A stretch of DNA of 35,356 nucleotides from Halocafeteria seosinensis (Eukaryota > Sar > Bigyra > Bicosoecida). Positions 9,824 through 21,572 of this stretch are shown here, in pieces (position 1 is the first letter of the stretch; each line of letters begins with the position of its first letter). The position numbers were made by a program, and so were the translations under genes. The stretch is taken from the NCBI GenBank assembly GCA_001687465.1, contig LVLI01000372.1, positions 1 through 35,356 of the forward strand, given 5' to 3'. The notes beneath the pieces are model-generated. The model had not been told where the DNA came from and searched no databases. It was given only the letters and a program-made list of their open reading frames with translations.

Positions 9824-11362
9824 ATGTCGGAAGCTTTCATAGAGGAACGCCGGAACACGTTCCTATCGAGCCTACTTCCTGATCTCCTCGGTGATACCAA
9901 GGCCATAGATGCTGCCGGTAACTCTGAAAATGGTATCTCGTCAAAGGAATTCGCGATGGAAGTGGACCAGAAAGACCCCTTCAGAAAATATCGAGACGAA
10001 TTCGAGTTCCCGGAAACAGGAGAGGAAGCCACCATACGGGAGCCCAAGAGCAGAACACTCTACTTTTGTGGCAATTCTTTGGGGCTGCAACCGAAAAGGG
10101 CCAGAGAGTATCTGAACGAGGAGCTGGATAAATGGGCCACCTATGGCGTCGAAGGACACTTTAAGACTGTAAGGCCCTGGGTGACTGTGGACGAAACTGT
10201 GAAAGACCAGATGGCGGCGGTCGTTGGAGCCAAGCCTTTAGAAGTTACCGTCATGAATAGTCTGACCGCGAATTTGCATCTTATGATGGTGCCGTTTTAT
10301 CGACCCGAAAAATCGCGCTTCAAAATACTCATAGAGGAAAAGGCTTTTCCAAGTGACTATGTAAGTGAAAAGGGAACTGAGAGCAGTGTAATGGGGACAG
10401 GAGGGCACCTTCTACTTTGTTTTTCTGAGTGCAGCAAGCGGTCTGCTCGCAGCTGCAGTTTCATGGCTATGATCCAGAAGAAGCCCTCATTAAAGTGCAG
10501 CCTCGAGAAGATGGCGCCCTGATTCTCTCTGAAGACATCGTCGACACCATCGAAAGACGCGGCGACGAGATCGCACTGGTCTTAATTGGAGGTGTACAAT
10601 ACTATACGGGGCAATTTTTCGACATTCCTTCAATTGTTCAGATGGCACATGTAAGTGAATATCGATCAAGTAGGTGACTGTGCGCAATATAATATTGATC
10701 GTAATTGCTTCTTACAGAATAAAGGTTGCAATGTTGGTATTGATCTAGCTCATGCTGTTGGAAATGTACCACTAGAGCTGCATGATTGGGGACCTGATTT
10801 TGCTTGCTGGTGTACGTACAAATACCTCAACAGCGGTCCTGGTAGCATCGGTGGTTGTTTTGTACATGAGAAACACGCAAACCGCACGGATCTTCCAAGA
10901 TTTGCGGGGTGGTGGGGTCATCAAAAAGATGACCGCTTCAAAATGGAGCATAAGTTTGTACCTTCTCCAGGAGCCGCCGGATATCAACTATCAAACCCAC
11001 CAGTTCTCGAATGCGCTGTTTTGCGTGCAAGCCTTAATTTATTCATAGAAGCAGGTGGCGTCCCTGCTTTACGGGAAAAGAGTTTGGCTCTCACATCGTA
11101 CCTCGAACTTTTACTGTCTATGAAAGTTCCAGGGATACAAATCGTCACTCCTGCCGAGAGACACTATCGCGGATGCCAACTCTCACTGAGACTCCCGGTC
11201 AACATTAAGAAAGTGTATGAGACATTGCAAAATGAAGGAATCATTGTAGACACTAGAGAGCCAGACACCATGCGAGTCGCGCCGTGCCCGCTCTACAACA
11301 GCTTCTCCGATGTCCAGCAGTTTGTGGAAATACTCGCTCAAGTCATTAGTAACGTTAAATAG
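9824..11362 (+). CDS. KYNU: Kynureninase (L-kynurenine hydrolase, EC 3.7.1.3)
   Basis: Exons 9824-10360, 10435-10650 and 10718-11362 give 465 residues, the usual length for animal kynureninase. It is a PLP enzyme cleaving kynurenine or 3-hydroxykynurenine to anthranilate or 3-hydroxyanthranilate plus alanine, in tryptophan breakdown and the de novo NAD route. Visible family features in order are FCGNSLGLQPK near the N-terminus, the WVTVDE segment, FPSD just before the first intron, GIDLAHAVGN with the cofactor-contacting Asp (about 260), CTYKYLN with the PLP lysine (about 286), the GWWGH segment, and RVAPCPLYNSF near the end. All expected active-site blocks are intact. No mitochondrial presequence is obvious, so it is probably cytosolic. 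Its stop codon directly abuts the stop of the convergent ankyrin-like gene. Confidence 0.96.
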
Positions 11363-14300
11363 TTAGGTCCTTCGTTTCTTTAGAGGTAGCAACTGCTGTT
11401 CAGTCATTGTACCGAATTTCACACTGCGTAGCTCGATTGCAACTACAGCATATTGGCAGGGCATTGCTCTTGATAACCATACGCAGTCTGTGCGTAGCAG
11501 GTTGAATTTATTTTGCAAATGGGTTTCACCCAAGACTCCAGTTAGGCTTGTTAAACTCGCCCCGAACAGTCGTCCGTTCCCATCCCTGATACACGCATTA
11601 TGAATTGCAGAGTTTAACGCTGTACACCACGCATATACTTTCGCACGGTCTTCTTCGTTTAGTTCCTGCTCCCGCGGATCGTACAATGGCTGGGCAAGAC
11701 GACAGGCGAAAACCACAGAGCAACTGCTGCTTCTAATCAAAGCAGCTCCAGCAAGCGCACGAAGGCAATGTACGACAAACATAAACGAGCTCCTCATCCT
11801 ATTCCCGGCTTGAATGGCCGCATTTTCCATGTCTGTAGAAGGATATTCAAAGATAGGAGGTACAGTAACATCGTTGTCAGCAGAAGTATCAGTTACAGAG
11901 GCAGATGGTCGTGGGCGGTTATCCTGATGAGCTTCAGCATCCTCAGCTTGAGACACAGTCCACGTCCACCTCCAGTGGGGAGAGTCATTATCGCCGTGTG
12001 AATCGTTCATACTTGTGACAACCGGTACTGGCATCACTTCCGGAACCCAGTACGCTAAGCCACCGACCACAGAATTCGCGAGGTCGCGGATCGCCTCTGT
12101 CTCATTCTGCCATGTTCCCACCGTTCGGTTATCAAAACGGAAACTCTGACGTAAAAGGGATAGTGTTTTCTCAATATGGGCAGCATCAAACGATGCGTTG
12201 TCGTTGCTGGAGCAACCCTTCGTCGATGCGCGCAGGACCGAGGATATCTCCAACCATCGAATCAGTGCATGAACGGAACCGATTCGAACCACGGATCCTT
12301 CCGATCGACTATTGGAGGGCAAACAAGGCCATCCAAACAAAGAATGGTGCTTCAAGGCATCTACTTCCGGTAACGCCCTCACAGCCTCGGGGAGGTTGAG
12401 AGTCCAAACACTTTCCGTGCCGGAGGAGCATTGGGAGAAACAGCTAAGAATAAACCGTTCTAAAACATTGCAGACCGCAATAGCCGGATGCAACACTGAC
12501 GAATCAAATTTTGGGGGCGTAGCCAAAGAGTTAGAAGGCTCGTTTTCCATGTCAGTGTCATCTTGGAATGACAAATGTTTTGCAACGAGTTCACTTGGAT
12601 TGCGCTCAGTGAGGTGCTTTCCAATGGTGTCACTGTGCATGTCCAGACTGGTTCCTGCGACGCAAACCCCAAACAAAGAGTTTGATAGATGCTCATCCGT
12701 AGCTTGCAATTGCCATCGTTGCAATAATTTAGTATCTTGAACGACCAAAACTACTCCACTTGATTCTGTAGGCCTGGTTTGCTGTACCATGAGAAGCACG
12801 CGAAACGGCCATTCCCCCGTCTGCAATGGAATACGGTCACTTTCTGTGAAACACCATTTGTCGCGTAGGTTTTCTCGAATTTTGTCAGGGATAACCTTTC
12901 CAGTGACCTCTGCCGCTTGTTGCTCCATTGACATATCGCATTCAACGTTTTGCAGTGGCATCCATGCTGCAGGGCCTTTTAGCATATCGCAAAGATCCGT
13001 TGTAGAATCTTTGGAACTTTCTGACGCGCAATCAGAGGTGTGAACTGTGCTCACCATCCGTACGGAAACAAAATCGCACCATGGTTTCGATTGAGCTCTC
13101 TCACAAACCCATTCCACGGCGTTTTGCCATGCTGCATCCCTATCTCCCGAATCCTCCGCTGGCGCCGTATCCATTAAATGATACAGTTGATATTGCATGG
13201 ATGATATATCAAAGCCTTGTCCAAGCGTCTGCTCAAAGGCTTTCCACATACATCGTATCCATGCGCTGGGACTCGCCAAAACTTTCTCACCGATATTTCC
13301 CTTAAAGACAATATCGGCACAGGGTATACTCATCTTACGAACACTACGCTCCTGCAACTCGTTCTGGTCCTCCCATTGAAGTTCAAATTGGCACGATATA
13401 CTTGAGAGCTTAGAACTACTTCGTTGCTGACCTGGATTCAACTTTGATCCAATGGCAACTAGTGGCCGAGGAGGAGGAGGAAGGCGAGCTCCCTCCCCGT
13501 GAGTAGCGTATTGAAGAAGCTCATTTGCCGTGCGCAAACGCGGTTGCGTTTTGTGAGTCATCTGTACACCTGAAGGTGGTTCGCTGGTCGTGCATCTGTC
13601 TTCTGCAGGCACCCTCACTTTCGGTAGGCTTAGCGACGTTTCGTCAGGTTGAGCGGAGCTTTCTGCAGTAGTCTCAAGTGAACTACCCAGAGAGCTTGCA
13701 ACAGGAGATTCTGAAACGCCTTTTCCATTGACTTTAGGCGGAGCAGAATGGGATGCTTGGGCGGATGGTCCTTCCTTCGCTGGAGTAACAGTATACGTAA
13801 GCGTGTCCGAATCGACCTGCTGAGATGTGGGGTTGCTAGAAGAATCTGCTGCCGCAATAGAGGGTTGAGTAGTGGGTGGACTTGCAAGTCCCAGTGAACC
13901 ACGCAATGCTTCTTCGCGCTCCTCTTGTTGTGCAGCTGTGTTGTTCAAAATCTCCTGAATCTTTATGCCAGCAAGTTTCTTCTTGCTCCTTCTCCTTCCT
14001 TCGGCCGTCATGTGCCAAAGCATTGTATCAATAAGCTGAATGGGAGTAACACCTTGGAGCTCCCCTACCACAAGGCCATCACCGGTATATGGATGAACAG
14101 TACCCCGCTGGCAAGGCGACAGTCCGGCTTCACATAAGAACTCCACCACGCTTGGTTGCAAATGATGCACAGCGTGCAACAGTGGATGGCAAGTCTCATC
14201 GGGTGCCATTCGAAGCAACTCCATTGTCATTTGAGGTTTCCATAGTCCTTTCAATCTGGACAAATCCCCACTCTGGCACGCCCGTACCAGAGGTTTATAG

Positions 14301-14712
14301 CGCGGTGGGACTGCGCAGCCCGAGAGCATTGGTCCAAGCAGAAAACATAAACTTCGTTGACACTGCCGAGGCACTTACCTGGTTTGGGCGAGTACATTTT
14401 TGGAGCCCCTTCGGCATCTTCTTGAGGCTGTAGAGGTGTAGCCGCCGTTCCAGGAGGAGGGGAGCCCGAAGGGGACTGAAAGGAGGCAGCCCCTGCGCGC
14501 TCCTCAGATCCTTTTTGCTGCTTCATGGGTGTTTTCGAGACAGATGACGGAGGATCTCTTTCCTCACTCTGTTTCTGAGGCGATTCATTCTGCTGAGACT
14601 CGCCCCTGCACTGCTCGTCCATTGTCTTTCCAGATACGGCGTCTTGTCCTTTCCTGCTTGTAGTCTTGTTCGTGCGTGTGGGGTCAGCATACGATGTATA
14701 TGTCTCCTCCAT
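11363..14712 (-). CDS. Large uncharacterised protein with ankyrin-like N-terminal segment
   Basis: Two exons, 14379-14712 and 11363-14310, joined across a 68-nt intron, give 1093 residues. Start at the ATG at 14712; further upstream the frame begins only with a non-ATG codon. Residues 1-110 are Ser/Gln/Pro-rich and disordered. From about 112 an ankyrin-like stretch appears (LVRACQSGDLSRLKGLW, then HPLLHAVHHLQPSVVEFLCEAG and GVTPIQL), perhaps two repeats. A Ser/Pro-rich disordered segment follows to about residue 310, then about 750 residues of apparently folded sequence with Trp-containing segments (WIRCMWKAFEQTLG, WPFRVLLMVQQ) that I cannot place in any family. The C-terminus ends in a basic KKRRT. 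No membrane segments. It could be a scaffold protein; the ankyrin call rests on weak repeats. Confidence 0.82.
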
Positions 14713-15537
14713 CCTTCCAAGGATAAATGAGAGTGTGACAAACTCTAATCTTGTTCTGCTCAATTTCTTCTACGTATCCACCGCATGCCTATTCTAAACA
14801 ACCCCATTTCATTTTCAAAATGTGCCTGTCGTCGTTAACTGTGCTTCAAATGTTCAAACGAACGGCATTTGAATTTTTGACCTTACTTTCCAGTCTGAGA
14901 ACCCTTCGATGTAGTAGCTGGAAAGAGGTGGAACTTACAGGATGTAGATGGAACATAAATGGAATGTACGCATGTGAACTGATATTAACCAGAAATTACA
15001 CGCTATTATTGTATCAACTCCTTGTGTCACGTCACACCGTACCACCAACAATTCCGAGGAAGTGGAAGGAAAAGTTTCTTGGTGGGGATTCTGCAAGCAA
15101 CAGAGCCACTACAAATGTTGGTGATTCGACCGCCAAAGACATGTCAATTTTGAGTGGAGTTTCTTTGGACTCTGCATGACGCGCGATTCGCTCAGCAGAT
15201 TGCGGATTTAACCCTTTTGACCGTACAATCTTTCTTTGTCTTCGAAATTGCCTGGTTACGATGGAGTCTGAGTCTTTCCATGGCTTATTAATAGCCGAGC
15301 GTGGTGCATTTCAATGTTTGAAATGCACATATGCTTTCGCAATCGAAAGCCACAGTATATGATATCGATAAGGAACTCTCGTATCCCAAGGAACGCCGTC
15401 AAAGCTTACCCTGCTCGCCCCAACATCACTTCCTGTGTAGTGTGTGTTATAAAGGGTGTTCCCTCAATCTAGCCGGGGTAGTGGTTAGACGAGTTCGTCT
15501 GAGAACTAGTGAAACTGACAGAACGAGATAGTTGACG
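14713..15537. other. Divergent intergenic region, ankyrin-like gene / uS9m
   Basis: 825 nt between divergent start codons. An open frame of 142 codons at 14751-15179 (+) ends in a hydrophilic stretch, but it starts within the likely promoter of the minus-strand gene and matches no family I know; it is left uncalled. A TATA-like TTATAAAG lies at about 15448-15455, some 85 nt upstream of the uS9m start. Confidence 0.4.
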
Positions 15538-16920
15538 ATGCCTTCTGGATTCCGCCAGCTAGTGGCGTGGAGGAGGACAAGCTTGCATGGGTCATTGCTT
15601 TGCGTAAGAGCAACCACGCCTACGCAGTGTTTCCTTAAGGCCCCTTCACGGGCAATTGGAGGATTCGTGGGTCCTGTGACAAGACAATGGATGTCTACAA
15701 CAGGAAGTGGTGATAACGCCGATGCCAGCGATTCGGGACGCCCCAAAAATGCCCAAACGGGGAAGAAGAAAGCAACGAAGATGGATCATAAGCGTAAAGG
15801 AACTCACGCAATGGGTTATTTACGTGGAGGATATACGCAAGGGAAAAAGGATTACAAATATAAAGTAAACGACGATGGAACTCCTGAATTGGAAGATATC
15901 CGAGACGATTCGTCCATTAGTCAGGCTATAGAAGACCTTCAATTAGGTGAAGCCTATGAAGGCGCTGCGGACCATATGAAAGCACGTGATGAAGGCGAAG
16001 CCAACGAAAAGGCTTCTACAGGACGAAAACGAAAGGAAGGCCTCTCAGCGCGCTCATTCGACGAGGGAGGAGCTTCAGAAGATGAAGGTAAAGACCCGTT
16101 TGACCGTGTAGCTCCAGAAGATATAGGACGAGAAAGGAGGAAAGTTTCCGATGTCGGGAACGAAAATTTTAGGGATAGATTGTTGAGCGATAAACGCTAC
16201 ATGCGACAGGCTGGAATGCACGGTGTGTCCGACTCAGAAGATTGGCCAGAGGAAGAGAAACACGTGCGAAGCATGCCCATGTGGATGATGTGGCACTATG
16301 CTCGTTCAGAGCTTGATAGTGAGGTCGAGCAGTCACACAGCGAGAGGAAAAGCGCCAAGGTACGATTGCTTGTTATTTTCTCTTCTTTTTGTGTACTTAA
16401 CATAGTGTGGTATATAATGCTGATTGCCTCTCCAGCCAACTGCCTTAGTGAATTTACCTATGCGCGACAGCAAGGATAGAGCGTACGCTACCGGCCGAAG
16501 AAAAACTTCTACCGCTCGTGTGTGGGTCAAGGCTGGAGATGGAGGCTTCACTGTTAATGGTATGCCTTTGGCGTACTATTTTTCTGGCCTTGAAGAAAGG
16601 AAGCACAGCATGTTTCCTCTTATCGTCCTCGAGGCATGTGGAGGTTTCGATGTTATGTGTACTGTAAAAGGAGGGGGTTTTAGCGGCCAAGCGGGTGCCA
16701 TCAAGCATGGTCTTGCGCGAGCACTTGCTAAGTATGACCCCTACTTAAAGCCCACCATGAAGCAATGTACGTATCCTGATTGGAAATCTCATGTGGTCTA
16801 CGAACTTTAGACGTTCCCCTTGCTGCAGATCAATTGCTTAAGCGGGACCCTCGAATGGTTGAGAGAAAGAAACCAGGGCAAGCCAAGGCCAGGAAGAAAT
16901 TTACTTGGGTGAAGAGGTAG
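15538..16920 (+). CDS. MRPS9: Mitochondrial small-subunit ribosomal protein uS9m
   Basis: Exons 15538-16359, 16436-16766 and 16829-16920 give 414 residues. The uS9 domain occupies roughly residues 285-414: it opens with [14 protein letters not shown], has the Gly-rich [20 protein letters not shown] block, and ends in [20 protein letters not shown] and a basic KR tail that in this family reaches toward P-site tRNA. The first 50 or so residues are rich in Arg, Ser and Thr and lack acidic residues, as in a mitochondrial presequence. Between them is a long charged extension (about 60-275) peculiar to mitochondrial forms. The ATG at 15538 is used; upstream the frame continues only to a TTG. It converges on the next gene with 80 nt between stops. 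Confidence 0.94.
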
Positions 16921-17000
16921 ATGTGCTCATAGGGGATTGAATAATAGCAACCTAATCATTCAGAGCATCCGCTTATGTACTCATATTCTTTACATTTTAT

Positions 17001-19506
17001 TCAACCGTTAACTTGGAGCTGCTCCACCTTTGAGTTGCTGCACTGTCGGCTAAATGCAGAAGAACGAGACCGAGGACTGCTCAAGTTCACGCTTGCCGAA
17101 GGCGATTGTTCACAATTTTCAACAGGAAGACTGAGATTCAATGAAGAAGCTTTCTTCCCTTCTACTCGATGATCACTAGAGAGGCTACACTTATTGGACA
17201 CCTCCGACGGACAGGCAGACAAGACATCGCTCTGACGCTCTACAGAATGCATATATTCCACAGTCCTCCCATCATTATCCACAAAGTTGGAGCTCTTTCG
17301 CCCCATAGACAACCAGAGGTCGCTCTTCGATAGATCAACAATTCGTTGACTGTCCTGTACTGTATGCTCCGTGTTTGGGAGCACTTGGTCGTTGACGCTG
17401 TTCAACGCAGACGCCCTAGACGTCCCGATATGATCCCGACTAGCAGTGCCCCTCGACGCGTCCGGTCTCTTCTTTCCACTGGCCGGTCTGCAAAACGAGG
17501 GCAATAATGTCAAACGCTTAAGACCGTGAAGTAATACGACTCAAGCGAGCAGTGTATACCTTTTCGCAACACGCTTACTGCGTGTGGAAGCACCTTGCGG
17601 TCTTACTCGTGGCGTAGCAGCAGACAATTCTTCCCGAGGCACTTCCTTTGTCTTCTTCTTCCATTGTCTGCAGTGTTTTTACCGTTATTGAAATCAGTCA
17701 AACAGTTAGAAGAGCTTCAATCTTACATGTTTTTCTTAGGTGCCTTTGAAGGTTTTGTTCCAGTACTGCGCTTTGAGGACTGGAAGAGAGAAGTAGATAC
17801 TTTCCCTTTGAGGGCGCCCCGGCTAGAACCGCGTTGCCTTGTGGGTTCAGCACTACGATGCCGCGTTTTCTCTAACGTCTTATCTTCAGCCGGCGTTACG
17901 TCTCTCACGCGGTTTGATTCGCTTCTTGGTTGGGTTACGTTGTCATCTGAATATATAAGGCCTTTCACCATGTCAGCGGGATAAAGCCGATATCGGACAG
18001 GAGGCTCGAGCGATGAGCTGGGCTCATCACCTTCAAAATCGGCACTCTCCTCCAACGTCGATTCTATAGTGTCCATTGACATATCACTGTCACATTCATC
18101 AATGTTCCCCTCCAGTTCTTTGATAGGAGCCTCAGCTCCGCCATGAAGAGAGCGCTCGGCTTCGGGTGTACATGGGCCATCTCTTCCGATAGAGTCCTGA
18201 AATGCCAACGGACATGGTTTTTAACTCATCATTGTGCACACTACAAGTGCTGTCATACATACAGATATAGCAGGTGCGACGCTATTCTCGTCATAATAAT
18301 CACTCGGAAATGCCGGATCTGAATCTCCCCCGGATAGTTCCTGAAGCAAGATACCAAGAGTACTAGTAAACGCACCCCTGCCCCACAGTCACGCAATTAG
18401 TGAATACATACCACCTCTTCATCATTCTTTCCACTAATCTCCTGAAGCTTGCGTGAAGAAACTGAAGCTAAAGACATTCGTCGGTAGTTCTCAGCGAATG
18501 AGCCGCCTAAAGCGTCGTTGAGTCCGCAGACGAAATTGTCAAAAGTACTGCCGTCACAGGAATCAAATTGATTCTGTGCATCACTTTCATTCCAGCGATC
18601 CGCTACTTGACGTAAAACGGTGGCTACATCTGATGTCGGCAGCGAGTGTTGACGTTGCCATTCACTGATCCTTGCCGCTAACACACGTCGCGCCTCGTCT
18701 TCTACCTCTGCAGACTCTGAATTGCCCGTCGCTGACATCGACACAGGACGAAGTGGGTGCGGCTGTACAATACTCTCGCTCGGAGCCCCGCCAACATCAT
18801 TCCCAAAGTCGCTGCTTTCCTGTGCGCCCTCCTCCGGTGACTGACCGTTCAATTCTCGTGAGCTGCTCCGCCTCTCTTCAGGTTCTGCTGAAGCCTCTTC
18901 ATTCTGCGCTTGACCAAAACACCTTGGTATATTGGCGAAGCAGACTTCCTGTTGCTGCCGTTCAATACGCTTCGGGTCCATCGAACTCATTGCTCTCATG
19001 TCGGCATCAGTCATGTGAATGCTCGCACCTCCTTCATCGCTGCGCGAGTGGTCATGGAGTCCACTCCTGCTTTTATTGCTGCCCCTCCGTTGCGCCCCAG
19101 TGGGTGTCCGGCGCTTCCGATTACCTGGTGCATTTTCGCCACTCTTGGGGAATCGACCGCTAGCGCTAAGGAAATATCGGTCCCGCTCTTCTTGGTCAGA
19201 AGCTCCTCGATTTCCGGAAGTAGGCGCAAGGTTTGGGGGAGATCTGGGTATATGGGCGATCCACAGAGTGAGATTGTTCAGACCTGATCTATTAGTCAAG
19301 TCTATAAGGACTTACGTGGTTTGCTGTCTTCTCTGTATAGGGGAGCCAACCCCGCCATTTGTTAGCCGTGTCACATTAGTAGCCCTACCTGTGTTGTGAG
19401 ACTGGGATGACGGCCTTCTCCTCGTTCTATCTCGTCCAGCTACGCCAGCACTGCTGGATGGCCTCTCATGGCCAGAATTTCCTTCATTGTTAGAATGGGG
19501 TTGCAT
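17001..19506 (-). CDS. Uncharacterised six-exon, largely disordered basic protein with nuclear-type basic clusters
   Basis: Exons in order on the minus strand: 19316-19506, 18412-19243, 18263-18340, 17727-18196, 17560-17667, 17001-17487, giving 721 residues in a continuous frame. I do not recognise a family. The N-terminus is Ser/Asn/Arg-rich. Around residues 265-340 is the most ordered part, predicted helical (ARRVLAARISEWQRQHSLP and the following LRQVADRW). A basic cluster spans the exon 5/6 junction (RSKRVAKRPASGKKRP), resembling a bipartite nuclear localisation signal; exon 4 also has Arg/Ser-rich stretches. The acceptor of intron 1 was set at 19244 because it keeps phase and gives a normal 72-nt intron, with GACTAAT inside it as a possible branch site. 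A nuclear or chromatin-associated role is inference only. Confidence 0.75.
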
Positions 19507-21572
19507 TTTGAGTCCTTATCAATGACGTGGAACCTGCTGAAACATCCAACAAACCTGGTCAGATTGGCTGAGGATAATACTGTCGGTGTCGAGCTAACGT
19601 CTATGGAGTTGTCAGAGAGGCATTTCCGATAAAAAGCCTGGCACGAGGCAAAGCAACAAAGGACTCACTATACCACATTATAAACTGAGCGGAGAACAGG
19701 ACATCCGGGTTCTTTGCTGCCGGTCCGGGAGCAGAAGTAGCCAGCGTCCTCCTCTTCCTCCCGGGTTCTTTTTGTTCTCATGCCGGCGTTGCGCCACTAT
19801 AAACTTACACACAATACTTACACAACTCAGGATGAAGCGCATATAGCAATTGGGCGGTGTAACACGACCACTCGTAGAAGCAGTGGAGAAAATGGGGACC
19901 TGATAAAGCGTGTAGAACTCCTCTGTTAAAGCCGGGCTTCCGCTTGGATATCACCCCCGACCACAGCTAAAGTTGCTGGAGAAAATATAGCAACAATATA
20001 CATGCACAAGTTTGCTTTGAGAATATGATCTAGCATACACTATCATCAACGCTTCATTTCAAACTAGCAAAAAATGGAATACTACAAGAATTTCGCCGCC
20101 TCGTTTTCCGCCGTGTTTTGAAATGGCCTCAAGGGTTCAACCTCAAAAGATATGCAGCGTGGCGGAGATCGGTGTTTTCCGCGGTGAGAACGCTTCCGGC
20201 ATGCTGCACACTTCACATAGATGCATTTCCAATACCTACTGTTGTAATCATAAATCAAATGAGTACGGTTATGGCATTTTGCATGTTTCTCAAGTAAAAA
20301 TTTATTTGCAGAGTTGTTGTACCGGTGTCGTACAATGTTGTGCAATGTACAACCTGTTTGACATTTCAGGAGAGCAGTGTCACTACCGCTGGACGTACCG
20401 TAATAGACGGATGTCGACTTCTCTCGTGGATGTATTGCCCTAGACGGAATTTGTAGAGCCTTCGTCTTTCGAAGACTTGTCCTATGGTTGACTCGACTCA
20501 CAACTCTAGTCACAAGTGGCGATAAAATGTGTATGGGGTACTGTTTGGGAGAACTTAGTGACAAAAGACATATATTATACAGCTACGCATTTAGAAAGCA
20601 AGAAACTGATACTACCTTGTTCGTGCGACGCAGTATACACTCGGATAGACTGCGAGGGGTGACTCTCCATCTCAGTGACCACAGAGGTCAATAGCCTACA
20701 CGTACATCGTACAAACCGAACCAAAGGTACAGTGCAATGTATGTTGTACCGTATGGTGCGCACAAACCTCTACCACATAGAACACAGTTGGATAATAAAG
20801 TGCAAAGCGCCGACGAATGAACGTTGAAAGACTCCACCATCAGGCTGCATCAGCCCCAGGAAACTGAAACTATTCAAAGCACAACCGTTGTGACGTCTCC
20901 AAAAGGGGCACATCAAATTATTGAATACTGATAGTGTCTCTATGGAAACCCGACAACTGCTCTGAGGCTTTATCTTTTACTGGGATTCCTGGATTCCAGG
21001 GATTCTTTACATGTACTTCCTTGGTGCTGAGTTGGTGCGAGTCCTTAAATCCGCACCCTCCAGCCAGTGGCCCAGCATGTCTGGTACCTGGTATGCTCCC
21101 GCACCATTACTCATAACTGGACGGTTCAAGCAGCTTTTCTCTCTAGCAAGGAGCATGAGGCATTCCAACTTCCAGAAGTCCAAGCCAACCATTCCATTCG
21201 CCATACATATGTATATTCCTAGTTGCCCTTTTGCACTCCTGACGCACCTGCAGGCAACGAATGGTTAGAAGATTCTCCAACATTCCCAGGCTTGAAAACT
21301 CTTCTAGAAAACGATTCTTACTCAAGGACGTCCTTGAGTGGTGAACTTCAACTTTTCCCATAAAGGAACTTAACGCTTGTGACGTTGGCCAGTGGCTAGG
21401 CTTTTCTGTTTTGTTGTATTATCCGATATTAAAACTAGACTGTGCCTTTGTTGAGCGTGTCTTAGTGGCGGGCATGGCTACCCACACGACGAGTGTACCT
21501 GCTGTCGTAGCACTGACATAGTATAGAATGTGTTAGAACGAACACCCACGAGGAACACGGACTACAACAGAC
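19507..21572. other. Two-kilobase intergenic region without a supported gene
   Basis: The longest gene-free stretch in the window, lying between two divergent start codons. The largest open frame, 20082-20564 (-), is 160 codons of unbiased, unfamiliar sequence and is not called. Notable sequence includes a repeated CCGGGTTCTTT around 19707 and 19761; GTTGTAC/GTACAAC inverted repeats around 20316-20353 with related words again at 20733-20749; GATTCC repeats near 20981-21005; and a 20-bp perfect palindrome at 21320-21339. I looked for tRNA, U1, U2, U4, U5, U6 and SRP landmarks and saw none. Confidence 0.45.
21320..21339. repeat. Perfect 20-bp palindrome
   Basis: ACTCAAGGAC followed immediately by its exact reverse complement GTCCTTGAGT, with no spacer. 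It lies 233 nt upstream of the coiled-coil gene start at 21573. By simple expectation a perfect 20-bp palindrome should occur about 0.03 times in a window of this size. It could be a dimeric transcription-factor site or a cruciform or hairpin element; nothing in the sequence distinguishes these. Confidence 0.8.

Noticed and set aside
12281-12290. tRNA B-box-like GGTTCGAATC on the minus strand
   Set aside because: It lies in the continuous coding frame of the ankyrin-like gene, with no A box or cloverleaf around it.
14751-15179. 142-codon open frame in the divergent region upstream of uS9m
   Set aside because: It overlaps the likely promoter of the minus-strand gene and matches no family; the last 50 residues look hydrophilic, but no upstream exon could be assigned.
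20082-20564. 160-codon minus-strand open frame in the 2-kb gap
   Set aside because: No recognisable domain, no biased composition, and no flanking exons; treated as chance.
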